DNA from: Thermoplasmata archaeon
Lineage (GTDB): Archaea; Thermoplasmatota; Thermoplasmata; Thermoplasmatales; Thermoplasmataceae
Assembly (NCBI GenBank): GCA_021792045.1
Contig: JAJYVJ010000067.1
Coordinates: 1 to 8,914 of the forward strand
DNA: 8,914 bases
Reading direction: 5' to 3'
The position numbers and the translations under genes were made by a program. Positions 1 to 7,077 of this stretch are shown here, one piece after another. The notes under the pieces were generated by a model. It ran no database searches. It was not told the origin of the DNA and was given only the letters and a program-made list of their open reading frames with translations. Position 1 is the first letter of the stretch, and every line of letters starts with the position of its first letter.

Positions 1-1853
1 TGGAGCAACCAGAAACTTTCTGGAGTCGCGAAGCAGGCATAATAGATTGGTTCAAGAAATGGGATAAGGTACTGGACGATTCTAATCCACCGTTCTTCAG
101 GTGGTTTGTCAACGGAAAGCTCAATGCTTCCTATAATGCAGTTGACAGGCATGTGCTTGGCGGAAAGCGAAATAAAGTGGCATATATCTGGGTTGCTGAG
201 AATGGTGACGAGAAGATCGTTTCGTATGACGGTTTATATTACCGTGTTAATAATTTTGCAAAGGCCCTTCTCGATACGGGGGTAAAGAAAGGGGATAGGA
301 TTATCCTTTACATGCCTATGATACTTGAGGCACCCGTTGCCATGCTTGCTGCTGCACGTATAGGTGCTACATTCTCATTCGTTTTTGCAGGATTTGGTGC
401 ATCTGCACTTGCAGAGAGAATTAACGATTCTCGTGCAACGCTAGTCGTTACTGCGGACGGATCTTTCCGTGCAGGGAAGATTGTAAAATTGAAAGAGATA
501 GTTGACGAAGCTCTTACGATGTCGTCAACGGTCAAGACCGTCGTTGTGGTTAAAAGGACAGGTAAAGAAGTCCAGATGCAAGAGGGGAGAGATGTCTGGT
601 GGGATGACGTTATGGGCCCTGGGTCCAATTATGTTAAGCCAGAGGAAATGGATGCGAATGACCCGCTGTATATTCTTTACACCTCGGGAACAACCGGAAA
701 GCCAAAGGGAGTGGTTCATTCTACCGGTGGATATTCCGTATGGATTGCGAATACACTGAAATGGGCCTTTAATCCTGGCGATGATGACAGATGGTGGTGC
801 GCTGCCGACATCGGTTGGGTTACAGGACACAGCTACATTGTTTTCGCCCCTCTTTTCCTTGGCCTGACATCAATACTGTACGAGGGCGCAATAACTTATC
901 CTGCGCCTGATAGGTTATGGGAAATAATCGAGAAGTACAGGGTGAATATGCTATATACATCGCCCACGGCAATCAGGACTCTGATGAGATATGGCACAAA
1001 ATACCCGAAGATGCACGATCTCAGCACACTGAAAGTCCTTGGAACCGTTGGTGAGCCGATAAATCCAGCAGCATGGAAATGGTATTTTGAGAATATAGGG
1101 GATTCAAAAACCCCAATTATCGACACGTACTGGCAAACAGAAACCGGAGGATTTGTGATATCCCCCTCAAACGGACTCGGCCTTCCGCCGCTAAAACCGG
1201 GATCAGCAACGTTTCCAGTTCCGGGAATTGATCCAACCATCCTTGACGAGAGTGGTAAAGAGGTAAAGACCGGTCAAAAAGGATTCCTGGTTTTCAGGAA
1301 ACCGTGGCCAGGTATGTTCATGACACTGAACAACGATCCTGAGAGATATAACGAGGTATACTTCAAAAAATACGGTGTGTATTATACAGGCGATTATGCT
1401 GTCAACGATCATGATGGTTACTTCTGGTTGCTTGGGCGTGCCGACGAGGTATTGAAAGTTTCTGGCCATCGACTAGGCACTATTGAGATTGAAGACGCCT
1501 TGATATCTTCAAATGAAGTCGCAGAAGCCGCTGCTTTCGGCCGTCCCCATGAGGTGAAAGGTGATGCGATCATCGCTTTCGTGGTCCTGAAGGAAGGAGA
1601 GGGAGGCGATGGTGATGTTGTTTCAAAGTTGAGAAACCATGTAAGAGAAACGCTTGGTCCCATTTACACTCCGGATGAAATTCACATTGTAGCCGCACTT
1701 CCTAAGACAAGGAGCGGCAAGATCATGCGAAGGGTCGTTAAAGCAGTATTTCTCAATCAGGTTCCTGGAGACATCAGCACCCTGGAAAACTCTGCCTCAG
1801 TGGACGAGATCAAATCAGCTATTGAACTTGTGAAGAGAGAAACAGCTCTCTGA
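1..1853 (+). CDS. acs: AMP-forming acetyl-CoA (or short-chain acyl-CoA) synthetase, 5'-truncated by the window
   Basis: Activates acetate or a similar short acid with ATP to an acyl-adenylate, then transfers it to CoA, in the cytoplasm. The frame is open from base 3 with family-typical sequence (WFVNGKLNASYNAVDRHV), so the GTG at 153 is internal and the true start lies upstream; by family alignment from memory about 30 residues are missing. Visible landmarks: P-loop-like YTSGTTGKPKG at 678-713, WVTGHSY from 816, VGEPIN from 1047, adenine-binding DTYWQTETGG from 1122, the TGD aspartate at 1392, the hinge GRADEVLKVSGHRLG at 1434-1478, and the catalytic, acetylatable lysine of RSGKIMRR at 1719. 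The acyl-pocket Val, Thr, Val and Trp (819, 822, 1047, 1131) match enzymes for acetate or propionate. The first Trp of the usual TWWQT is Tyr here. Propionyl- or 3-hydroxypropionyl-CoA synthetase remains possible. No clear terminator follows. Confidence 0.93.
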   Translation, partial: EQPETFWSREAGIIDWFKKWDKVLDDSNPPFFRWFVNGKLNASYNAVDRHVLGGKRNKVAYIWVAENGDEKIVSYDGLYYRVNNFAKALLDTGVKKGDRIILYMPMILEAPVAMLAAARIGATFSFVFAGFGASALAERINDSRATLVVTADGSFRAGKIVKLKEIVDEALTMSSTVKTVVVVKRTGKEVQMQEGRDVWWDDVMGPGSNYVKPEEMDANDPLYILYTSGTTGKPKGVVHSTGGYSVWIANTLKWAFNPGDDDRWWCAADIGWVTGHSYIVFAPLFLGLTSILYEGAITYPAPDRLWEIIEKYRVNMLYTSPTAIRTLMRYGTKYPKMHDLSTLKVLGTVGEPINPAAWKWYFENIGDSKTPIIDTYWQTETGGFVISPSNGLGLPPLKPGSATFPVPGIDPTILDESGKEVKTGQKGFLVFRKPWPGMFMTLNNDPERYNEVYFKKYGVYYTGDYAVNDHDGYFWLLGRADEVLKVSGHRLGTIEIEDALISSNEVAEAAAFGRPHEVKGDAIIAFVVLKEGEGGDGDVVSKLRNHVRETLGPIYTPDEIHIVAALPKTRSGKIMRRVVKAVFLNQVPGDISTLENSASVDEIKSAIELVKRETAL

Positions 1854-1902
1854 AAACAACTTAACTACAAATTAGGCGCATGCCCAGGATCATAACGTGA
1901 GT

Positions 1903-1912
1903 AGCAATTGCT
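1903..1912. repeat. 10-bp perfect palindrome upstream of tbp
   Basis: AGCAATTGCT is its own reverse complement and lies 82-91 bases before the tbp start, upstream of all the TATA-like boxes. It could be an operator for a dimeric regulator, but a 10-bp palindrome in AT-rich DNA can also occur by chance. Confidence 0.3.
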
Positions 1913-1943
1913 TTGATTCCGCTATACACCGAAAGTGACGCTG

Positions 1944-1994
1944 TTTAAATCAGGTTTAAATACTATTTAAATATCTCCCTAAAGTGTTTATATA
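1944..1994 (+). promoter_or_regulatory. tbp promoter with three TTTAAAT boxes at 11-bp intervals
   Basis: TTTAAAT occurs at 1944-1950, 1955-1961 and 1966-1972, exactly 11 bp apart, or about one helical turn. The last, within TATTTAAATAT (1964-1974), is centred about 25 bases before the ATG and is the best TATA box for a leaderless transcript. A further TATA-like TTTATATA (1987-1994) runs into the start codon. The middle box sits where the BRE (TFB recognition element) of the last box would be. Because this gene encodes TBP itself, several binding sites for its product may give self-limiting control; that is inference. Confidence 0.65.
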
Positions 1995-2548
1995 TGAGTG
2001 AACGTGAAAAAATTACCGTTGAAAATATAGTTGCTTCAACCTCTCTGGCTGAACATCTTGATTTAAGTAGGATCGCCCTCGCACTGGATGGTTCCGAATA
2101 TGAGCCGGAGCAGTTTCCGGGATTGATTTACAGACTGCACGAGCCCAAGACTGCCGTACTGATATTCAGGAGTGGAAAGGTAAATTGTACAGGAGCAAAA
2201 AACTTAGCCAATGTTAAGAAAACAATAGATATCATTATTAGTAAGCTGAAAAAAGCTGGGATAAAAGTCACGGACAAGCCCGAGATCGTGGTTCAGAATA
2301 TTGTTGCAGTTTATGATCTCGAATCAGAACTCAATTTAACAGACATTGCCATGTCATTGGGTTTGGAGAACGTTGAGTACGAACCTGAGCAATTCCCTGG
2401 TTTGGTTTATAGGGTAGAAGAACCTCGGGTTGTCCTCCTATTGTTCGGTTCCGGAAAGGTGGTATGCACCGGTGCAAAGGAAGAGAGTGAGATCGAGCAG
2501 GCTGTAACAAAAGTGAAGAAAGAGCTGCAAAAGGTCGGTTTGATCTAA
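1994..2548 (+). CDS. tbp: TATA-box-binding protein (TBP)
   Basis: Basal archaeal transcription factor that binds and bends the TATA box and recruits TFB and RNA polymerase. The 184 residues form the usual saddle of two direct repeats, about residues 7-90 and 98-182, each with EYEPEQFPGL followed by a GSGK/RSGK-x-x-CTGAK core. The four phenylalanines that kink DNA are present as F41/F58 and F134/F151, with the 17-residue spacing of the family, and the minor-groove asparagines are N11 and N102. The protein ends at KVGLI, without the acidic tail seen on some archaeal TBPs. The ATG at 1994 gives the expected short N-terminus, has no Shine-Dalgarno sequence and lies 25 bases from a TATA box, suggesting a leaderless mRNA. 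It is a single-gene unit, convergent with truD. The assignment is very secure. Confidence 0.97.
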   Translation: MSEREKITVENIVASTSLAEHLDLSRIALALDGSEYEPEQFPGLIYRLHEPKTAVLIFRSGKVNCTGAKNLANVKKTIDIIISKLKKAGIKVTDKPEIVVQNIVAVYDLESELNLTDIAMSLGLENVEYEPEQFPGLVYRVEEPRVVLLLFGSGKVVCTGAKEESEIEQAVTKVKKELQKVGLI

Positions 2549-2553
2549 ACCGA
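2535..2553 (+). terminator. Hairpin spanning the tbp stop codon
   Basis: TCGGTTT (2535-2541) and AAACCGA (2547-2553) are exact complements around a 5-base loop that includes the first base of the TAA stop. It could fold in the tbp mRNA 3' end. No T-tract follows on the + strand, so it is not a classical intrinsic terminator; 3'-end protection or processing is as likely. Confidence 0.35.
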
Positions 2554-2561
2554 TTGTTCGA

Positions 2562-2574
2562 GTAGACACTCTAC
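2562..2574. repeat. Second small inverted repeat after tbp
   Basis: GTAGA and TCTAC are perfect complements around CAC, eight bases after the first hairpin. Together the two fill much of the tbp-truD convergent gap and could mark transcript ends on either strand. Confidence 0.3.
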
Positions 2575-2583
2575 AAGTCAGAA

Positions 2584-2608
2584 AATTAAAAATCACAATT
2601 AAAAATTA
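2584..2608 (-). terminator. Oligo-T terminator region after truD
   Basis: Read on the - strand, the bases just past the truD stop hold two runs of five T. They arise from two copies of AATTAAAAAT (+ strand 2584-2593 and 2597-2606), 13 bp apart. Archaeal RNA polymerase stops at such T-rich tracts without needing a hairpin. Confidence 0.5.
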
Positions 2609-3859
2609 CTAAAATTTTATGAATTCCCTTAGAAACGAAGTAGCGTAAATACCTTTTCCAAGGGTAAATTGAAAAGCTCCATCTTTGTTTATTTGAAAAT
2701 TAACTGGTTTTGCACTTATGATCCTTCTTTCTCCCTTGGAAGAAAGTTCAGGATGGTTCAGGACCTTGAATTGATCTAATTCAATTCTTTCATTCTCTAG
2801 AACATGTGCTTCGATCTCTCCCTCATCACCTTTTGGTATGGTAGTTTCATAGCCTGGAACCATTATGGTTGGCCTGATTTTGTCTGTAGAGGATAATTGT
2901 TGGAGCTTATCCATATTATACCCATTCTCCTTAATTTCCGAATCCTTTGCAGAATTAAACAGCTCATCTATTTTATACAATATATCCCCGGAAACAACTT
3001 TATCAAGACTACCGAACCTTGATAATCTTTCAGAGAGTACTTTATTGAATACGTAACTCTGGTAGGCGTGAACAAACATGATTGCAAGATTCCTGGGCAG
3101 GACAGAAAAAGCATCTCTTATCTCTCCATGGGCGCACAAATAACCTAAAAGTGAGCGTTCAAATGAGAGATGTCTGGGGAACGAGTTCAGGGCAAGACAT
3201 GGATCATTTGTTTCTCCGAACTGAACACGATAATCCTCACTGTCAATCTCGCTATCGTAAATGTAGGTCCTAACTGCGCTCTCAATGTCCCCTTCCAATA
3301 TCAGCCTTCCAATTTTGTGCGTGTTTGTCCTAATCTCCCCAAATCTCTGCAAGCCGAAAAAATTAGGGAAACCACCATTTCGTAATATTTCGTCGTATAT
3401 CTTAGGAATTTCTTCCTTGTCATTCTCATTGTAATGAATGTTTATAGTGAAGGTGTTTCCTTTAAGATCACCTAGCTTAAGCATTCTGTTGCATTTAAAA
3501 ACCTCCAACACCTGACAATCCCTTAGATCAAGCCGGGATGGATCGACGGTTGAGTTTACTGTGAAATACTGTGTAGTTATCGCCCTTTTGTCCTTGGTTC
3601 CTGCGTATGTTATCCTCTTTTTGCTTATTTGCAGGCGCCTTGCAAGAAAAGAAATAAACCTGTTTGTATCCCAGTTTTCCAAACGGATCTTGAGCGCAGT
3701 GTATCTCCCGTTAGGGTCTTCATTTATGCTATCCGGTACTTCTTCAACAATGAAATCTTCTGGATCGAGTTTTAATGAACCCTCTATCTTTTCGTTTGAT
3801 GACGAGGAGAAACCGGATATTCCTACGGTTCTCTCTCTTGACTTGATATCTTTAATCAT
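2609..3859 (-). CDS. truD: tRNA pseudouridine(13) synthase TruD
   Basis: Isomerises uridine to pseudouridine, at position 13 of tRNA in the characterised bacterial enzyme; eukaryotic Pus7 is the homologue and archaeal targets can differ. The 416-residue length fits archaeal TruD, longer than the bacterial form. Landmarks: the N-terminal LKLDPEDFIVEEVPD, the catalytic motif GTKDKRAITTQ with D90 as nucleophile, LKLGDLKGNTF around residues 127-137, NFFGLQRFG at 166-174, the AYQSYVFNK helix of the TruD insertion domain, and a C-terminal GIYATSFLREFIK. The ATG at 3859 is well supported because an in-frame TAA lies two codons upstream. No Shine-Dalgarno sequence is seen. It is divergent from guaB and convergent with tbp, so it is transcribed alone. 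I see no missing catalytic element. Confidence 0.95.
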   Translation of the reverse strand: MIKDIKSRERTVGISGFSSSSNEKIEGSLKLDPEDFIVEEVPDSINEDPNGRYTALKIRLENWDTNRFISFLARRLQISKKRITYAGTKDKRAITTQYFTVNSTVDPSRLDLRDCQVLEVFKCNRMLKLGDLKGNTFTINIHYNENDKEEIPKIYDEILRNGGFPNFFGLQRFGEIRTNTHKIGRLILEGDIESAVRTYIYDSEIDSEDYRVQFGETNDPCLALNSFPRHLSFERSLLGYLCAHGEIRDAFSVLPRNLAIMFVHAYQSYVFNKVLSERLSRFGSLDKVVSGDILYKIDELFNSAKDSEIKENGYNMDKLQQLSSTDKIRPTIMVPGYETTIPKGDEGEIEAHVLENERIELDQFKVLNHPELSSKGERRIISAKPVNFQINKDGAFQFTLGKGIYATSFLREFIKF

Positions 3860-4018
3860 TGCTTATATTCTATTTGAGATAATGAGGAAGTACTAAACAC
3901 TGACCGATCTCTCTCGGAGTTTTAAACGACGGAATTTTGGACCCTGCACAAGCATTTGTGAACAATTCATTCCTGAGGCAAACAAAAACATTCATTATTT
4001 AGTTTGCTTTATCCCAGC
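3860..4018. promoter_or_regulatory. Divergent truD/guaB promoter region
   Basis: This 159-bp gap must hold both promoters. For guaB, the AT-rich TTCATTATTTAG (3991-4002), after an A-rich stretch suitable as a BRE, lies about 20-25 bases before the ATG. For truD, TTTAAA at 3921-3926 would give a leader of roughly 38 bases, while a weaker TTTAGTA read on the - strand (about 3890-3896) would give a very short one; neither is as convincing as the tbp box. A perfect hairpin, CACAA-GCAT-TTGTG (3947-3960), lies between them and could be an operator. No RNA gene or riboswitch was recognised. Confidence 0.45.
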
Positions 4019-5476
4019 ATGTTCAAAGACAAATTTAGTAAGATTCGAGAAGGCTTGACGTATGATGATGTTTTGTTGGTACCGTCAAGAACGAGTGTAG
4101 AACCAAAAGAAGTGGAAGTCTTTTCAAAGTTTTCTAAAAACATAAACCTAAAAATTCCAATCGCTAGTTCACCTATGGATACTGTTACAGAAGAGAATAT
4201 GGCGATCGCGATGGCACGTAGCGGTGCCATAGGCATACTTCACAGAAATGTAACTGCGAACCAGCAGGCGGGTTTTGTAAGGGCGGTAAAACGCGAGGAA
4301 TCAATCATAATAAGGAATGTCATGACGATAGCACCAGAAACACCAATATCGGAAGCTAAATCAATCATGGAATCCAAAAAAATCGGAGGTCTGCCAGTTG
4401 TGTTGGGTGAAAAACTCGTAGGTATCGTTACAAAAAGAGATCTCGAGTTTGCTTCCAGGGACAAGAAGATCGTTGAAGACATAATGGTAAAGAAAGTAAT
4501 TTCCGCAAAAGAGGAAATAAAGATAGACGAAGCGCTTGAGATCCTTTACAAGAACAAGATAGAAAAGCTACCACTTCTAGATGAACAGGGAAGGGTCGTC
4601 GGCCTTATAACTGCAAAAGATATAACAAAGAGACAGAAATTTCCGGATGCAAGCAGGGACAAAGAGGGGAGGCTTCTTGTTGGTGCAGCAGTCGGTCCAT
4701 TTGACATTGATAGGGCGATAATGCTTGAGAAAGAAGGGGTAGATGTCATTGTTGTAGACACTGCGCATGCACATAATGACAACGTTATTCGTTCTCTGAA
4801 AAAAATGCGTAAGGAAATATCCGTCGATATTGTTGCGGGTAATATTGCTACTAGCGAAGCAGCAGAAGACCTGATTTCCATCGGTGTCGACGGCCTGAGA
4901 GTCGGAATTGGTCCTGGTTCGATCTGCACTACCAGAATAGTTGCGGGTATCGGTGTTCCTCAGATTACTGCTGTATCTGATGTCGCAGAAATAGCACAAT
5001 CTCATGGAACTCCAGTTATAGCAGATGGCGGAATTCGTTTTTCCGGCGATATAGTGAAAGCCCTTGCTGCAGGTGCAGATAGCGTAATGCTCGGCTCATT
5101 ACTTGCAGGAACTGAAGAAAGCCCCGGAACAGAGATAATATTGAGTGGACGTAAATATAAGACGTACAGGGGAATGGGATCAATAGGTGCAATCCAGGCG
5201 GGTATTTCTGACAGATACGGAAAACTTGGTGTAAACAAATTCGTTTCTGAAGGTGTTGAAGGTGCGGTTCCATACCGGGGAAAGGTTGAAGAAGTTCTTT
5301 TCCAGCTCATAGGCGGTTTGAAATCTGGAATGGGTTATGTTGGTGCCCCGGATATTGAAAGCCTCAGGGTGAACTCAAGATTCATAAAGATAACTTCGAA
5401 CGGGCTCAAAGAAAGCCATCCACATGACATAAGAATCATCAGCGAACCCCCAAATTACCAGATTTATCAGGTATAA
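4019..5476 (+). CDS. guaB: Inosine-5'-monophosphate dehydrogenase
   Basis: Oxidises IMP to XMP with NAD+, the committed step to guanine nucleotides. The 485-residue product is full length. N-terminal [12 protein letters not shown] opens the TIM barrel; a CBS pair is inserted at about residues 98-145 and 152-207, a usual site of adenine/guanine nucleotide control; then the catalytic loop [10 protein letters not shown] with C303 (codon 4925-4927), phosphate-binding ADGGIR at 335-340, YRGMGS at 383-388, and the flap dyad R399-Y400 that activates water, which separates it from GMP reductase. ESHPHDIRI near the C-terminus is typical. One oddity is DTAHAHN (247-253), where DSAHGHS or similar is usual; the aspartate remains. 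The ATG at 4019 is preferred over a TTG at 4004, which would only add LYPS-like residues not typical of the family. The next gene follows after 66 bases on the same strand but has its own TATA box. Confidence 0.96.
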   Translation: MFKDKFSKIREGLTYDDVLLVPSRTSVEPKEVEVFSKFSKNINLKIPIASSPMDTVTEENMAIAMARSGAIGILHRNVTANQQAGFVRAVKREESIIIRNVMTIAPETPISEAKSIMESKKIGGLPVVLGEKLVGIVTKRDLEFASRDKKIVEDIMVKKVISAKEEIKIDEALEILYKNKIEKLPLLDEQGRVVGLITAKDITKRQKFPDASRDKEGRLLVGAAVGPFDIDRAIMLEKEGVDVIVVDTAHAHNDNVIRSLKKMRKEISVDIVAGNIATSEAAEDLISIGVDGLRVGIGPGSICTTRIVAGIGVPQITAVSDVAEIAQSHGTPVIADGGIRFSGDIVKALAAGADSVMLGSLLAGTEESPGTEIILSGRKYKTYRGMGSIGAIQAGISDRYGKLGVNKFVSEGVEGAVPYRGKVEEVLFQLIGGLKSGMGYVGAPDIESLRVNSRFIKITSNGLKESHPHDIRIISEPPNYQIYQV

Positions 5477-5513
5477 CCTTGTAAATCTCAGATATCCATT
5501 TTGTACCAATTAG

Positions 5514-5521
5514 GTTAAATA
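5514..5521 (+). promoter_or_regulatory. TATA box of the sequon-rich surface protein gene
   Basis: GTTAAATA is centred about 25 bases before the ATG at 5543, the right spacing for a leaderless transcript, and separates this gene from guaB despite the short gap. Confidence 0.55.
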
Positions 5522-5542
5522 GCACATTTTACTTTTAAAATT

Positions 5543-6415
5543 ATGCGAACTAAATCAATAGTGTTCACAGTTCTAGTATCTTTGGTAGTTGTGGCACTCC
5601 TGGCTTCATCAGCCGGAGCTTCGACGATTACAGCTACAATAAATCCAAAGGATAACTCAGCAACTGTGCAAGCAAAAATGATGGCCACCCAGGAAATAAG
5701 CTTCAATAAAACTATGAGTCCTTTTGACCATTTTATAACGGGGAATAGTACTATAAGCTTTAATTTCACATCTAATGCACGCGTTAACTCCCAAGTTTAT
5801 ACGGCATTCAATGATAGTGTATCCGAGAACACAAGCTCAGCATACGTTCAGAATATATCATTCCAATATTACAGAAATACCTCAGTAATAAAGAGTGGAA
5901 ATGAGACACATTTGTTCATTAATACAACAATGATGTTTTTCATGAATGTGACCGGGTTTATTCATGGAAAGACTGCAAATATGTCGTGGAGAGCATTCAA
6001 CGTTACAAGTAACATATCCTATAACGGAGATTTGCTCAACGAAATGGAATTCCAAGGTATGATGACTGGTCACAATATGCTAAATTTCCATGCGTTCGCT
6101 AAACCACTAAATACATGGCATAGATCCTACAATAGCGCAAAGAACATTACTACATTCACTTACAACGCAAACACAACAGTTGACTATCATGGAAAATTCT
6201 CTAATCGCATGTTTGGTACAATTTATTACAACGCAACGATGGATCCAGCTTACACGGTAGTTGCACCGGGATATTCAACAGCATCGGGTAACAGCTTGAC
6301 AGTAGCAAACGCTCCGCCTGCATCTTCCAATTACGTTTACTATTACATAGCAGCAGCAGTTGTGATAGTTGCAGTAGGTGGTTTCCTGTTCATTAATATG
6401 AGGAAGAGGCGTTAA
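5543..6415 (+). CDS. Secreted, C-terminally anchored surface protein, heavily N-glycosylated by prediction; function unknown
   Basis: I do not recognise a family. The 290 residues show a clear signal peptide (basic MRTK, hydrophobic core to residue 22, AGA cleavage site after residue 26), an ectodomain of about 237 residues, and one C-terminal membrane segment (about 267-285) ending in MRKRR, which implies a type I topology with the bulk outside the cell. The ectodomain is rich in Asn, Thr, Ser and aromatic residues, has no cysteine, and carries 16 N-x-S/T sequons concentrated between residues 55 and 235. Alternating polar and hydrophobic residues suggest beta strands. Dense glycosylation would suit a wall-less cell in acid. 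It could be a minor envelope glycoprotein or an adhesin; neither is shown. The C-terminal 23 bases of the gene overlap the convergent uracil-DNA glycosylase gene. Confidence 0.8.
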   Translation: MRTKSIVFTVLVSLVVVALLASSAGASTITATINPKDNSATVQAKMMATQEISFNKTMSPFDHFITGNSTISFNFTSNARVNSQVYTAFNDSVSENTSSAYVQNISFQYYRNTSVIKSGNETHLFINTTMMFFMNVTGFIHGKTANMSWRAFNVTSNISYNGDLLNEMEFQGMMTGHNMLNFHAFAKPLNTWHRSYNSAKNITTFTYNANTTVDYHGKFSNRMFGTIYYNATMDPAYTVVAPGYSTASGNSLTVANAPPASSNYVYYYIAAAVVIVAVGGFLFINMRKRR

Positions 6416-7025
6416 TCTTCTTTATTTTATAATTTGATAAAAGAGAATCAGAAAAACCATTATCCAAATTTTTTAATATTTCAGCTATTTTTACAAAATT
6501 GTCTTTGAATTGTTCCATTTTTTTTGGATTTCGTAGTATTGCAGCAGGATGGTACTGAGGTGCGATCAATTTTTCGTCAAGGAATATTACAGTTCCTTCT
6601 AATTCAGAAATCCTTCCTAACCTCGTTCCAAGAATTACATTAAGCGACCGAATCGCTGAATTACCCATGGGAACAAGCATCAACGGTTTCAATATCCTGA
6701 GTTCCTCTTTCAAATAATCAGAGCAAGATTTTATCTCAGTGATTTTTGGGGACTTTCCGATCTTTGGTCTGCATCTCACTGAGTTTGTAATGTATATGTC
6801 TTTTGGCAAAATACCTGCGTAATTCAATGCTTGATTTAGTAAATTTCCACTTCGCCCGACAAAAGGCCTTCCTACCTCATCTTCCTTGGCTCCAGGTGCT
6901 TCGCCAATGATGATAAGTTTTGGCTTATCGGTGCCATAACCGCATACCGCTTTCTTCCTGGAAAAATATAGATCACACTTCTTACACGATGTTATTAAGC
7001 TGCAAATATCCGTTAACGACTGCAT
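6393..7025 (-). CDS. udg: Family 4 uracil-DNA glycosylase (iron-sulfur)
   Basis: Removes uracil, formed by cytosine deamination, from DNA to start base excision repair; important in hot or acid habitats. The 210-residue length and motifs match family 4 (UdgA). GEAPGAKEDEVGRPFVGRSG at residues 41-60 is the catalytic/uracil-binding motif, and HPAAILRNP is the second active-site loop. Four cysteines, C14, C17, C85 and C101, have the spacing that binds the [4Fe-4S] cluster; C8 and C28 are extra. Residues after about 187 form a poorly conserved polar tail, and that tail overlaps the convergent surface protein gene by 23 bp. The ATG at 7025 lies about 26 bases from a TATA-like element, with no Shine-Dalgarno sequence. 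It is divergent from the PolD small subunit gene. Identification is secure; the gene symbol is generic. Confidence 0.94.
   Translation of the reverse strand: MQSLTDICSLITSCKKCDLYFSRKKAVCGYGTDKPKLIIIGEAPGAKEDEVGRPFVGRSGNLLNQALNYAGILPKDIYITNSVRCRPKIGKSPKITEIKSCSDYLKEELRILKPLMLVPMGNSAIRSLNVILGTRLGRISELEGTVIFLDEKLIAPQYHPAAILRNPKKMEQFKDNFVKIAEILKNLDNGFSDSLLSNYKIKKINASSSY
6416..6440 (+). terminator. T-rich terminator after the surface protein gene
   Basis: Immediately after the TAA stop the + strand runs through TCTTCTTTATTTTATAATTT, a T-rich tract of the kind that ends archaeal transcripts. It lies inside the 3' end of the opposing glycosylase gene. Confidence 0.45.
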
Positions 7026-7046
7026 TCTTCGGTTAAATCTGCGAGG

Positions 7047-7056
7047 CTATATTTAG
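7047..7056 (-). promoter_or_regulatory. TATA box of the uracil-DNA glycosylase gene
   Basis: On the - strand this reads CTAAATATAG, centred about 26 bases before the ATG at 7025, consistent with leaderless transcription. Confidence 0.55.
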
Positions 7057-7077
7057 ACTTATTGTAAGGCTAGAAAT

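Noticed and set aside
153..155. GTG at 153 as the start of the acyl-CoA synthetase
   Set aside because: The frame stays open to base 3 and encodes conserved family sequence ending in NAVDRHV, so the GTG codes for an internal Val.
1994..2548. A tandem duplication in tbp as a recent event
   Set aside because: The two halves are the ancient internal repeat found in all TBPs; their DNA has diverged.
4004..4006. TTG at 4004 as the start of guaB
   Set aside because: It adds five residues not typical of the family, while the ATG at 4019 gives the usual N-terminus.
3860..4018. A purine riboswitch upstream of guaB
   Set aside because: No conserved purine-aptamer core was found, and the putative TATA box lies too close to the ATG to leave room for a leader RNA.
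4546..4929. Long open frame on the - strand inside guaB, and similar ones inside acs, truD and DP1
   Set aside because: They lie wholly inside strongly supported genes and show Ser/Ile-rich antisense translation with no recognisable domain.
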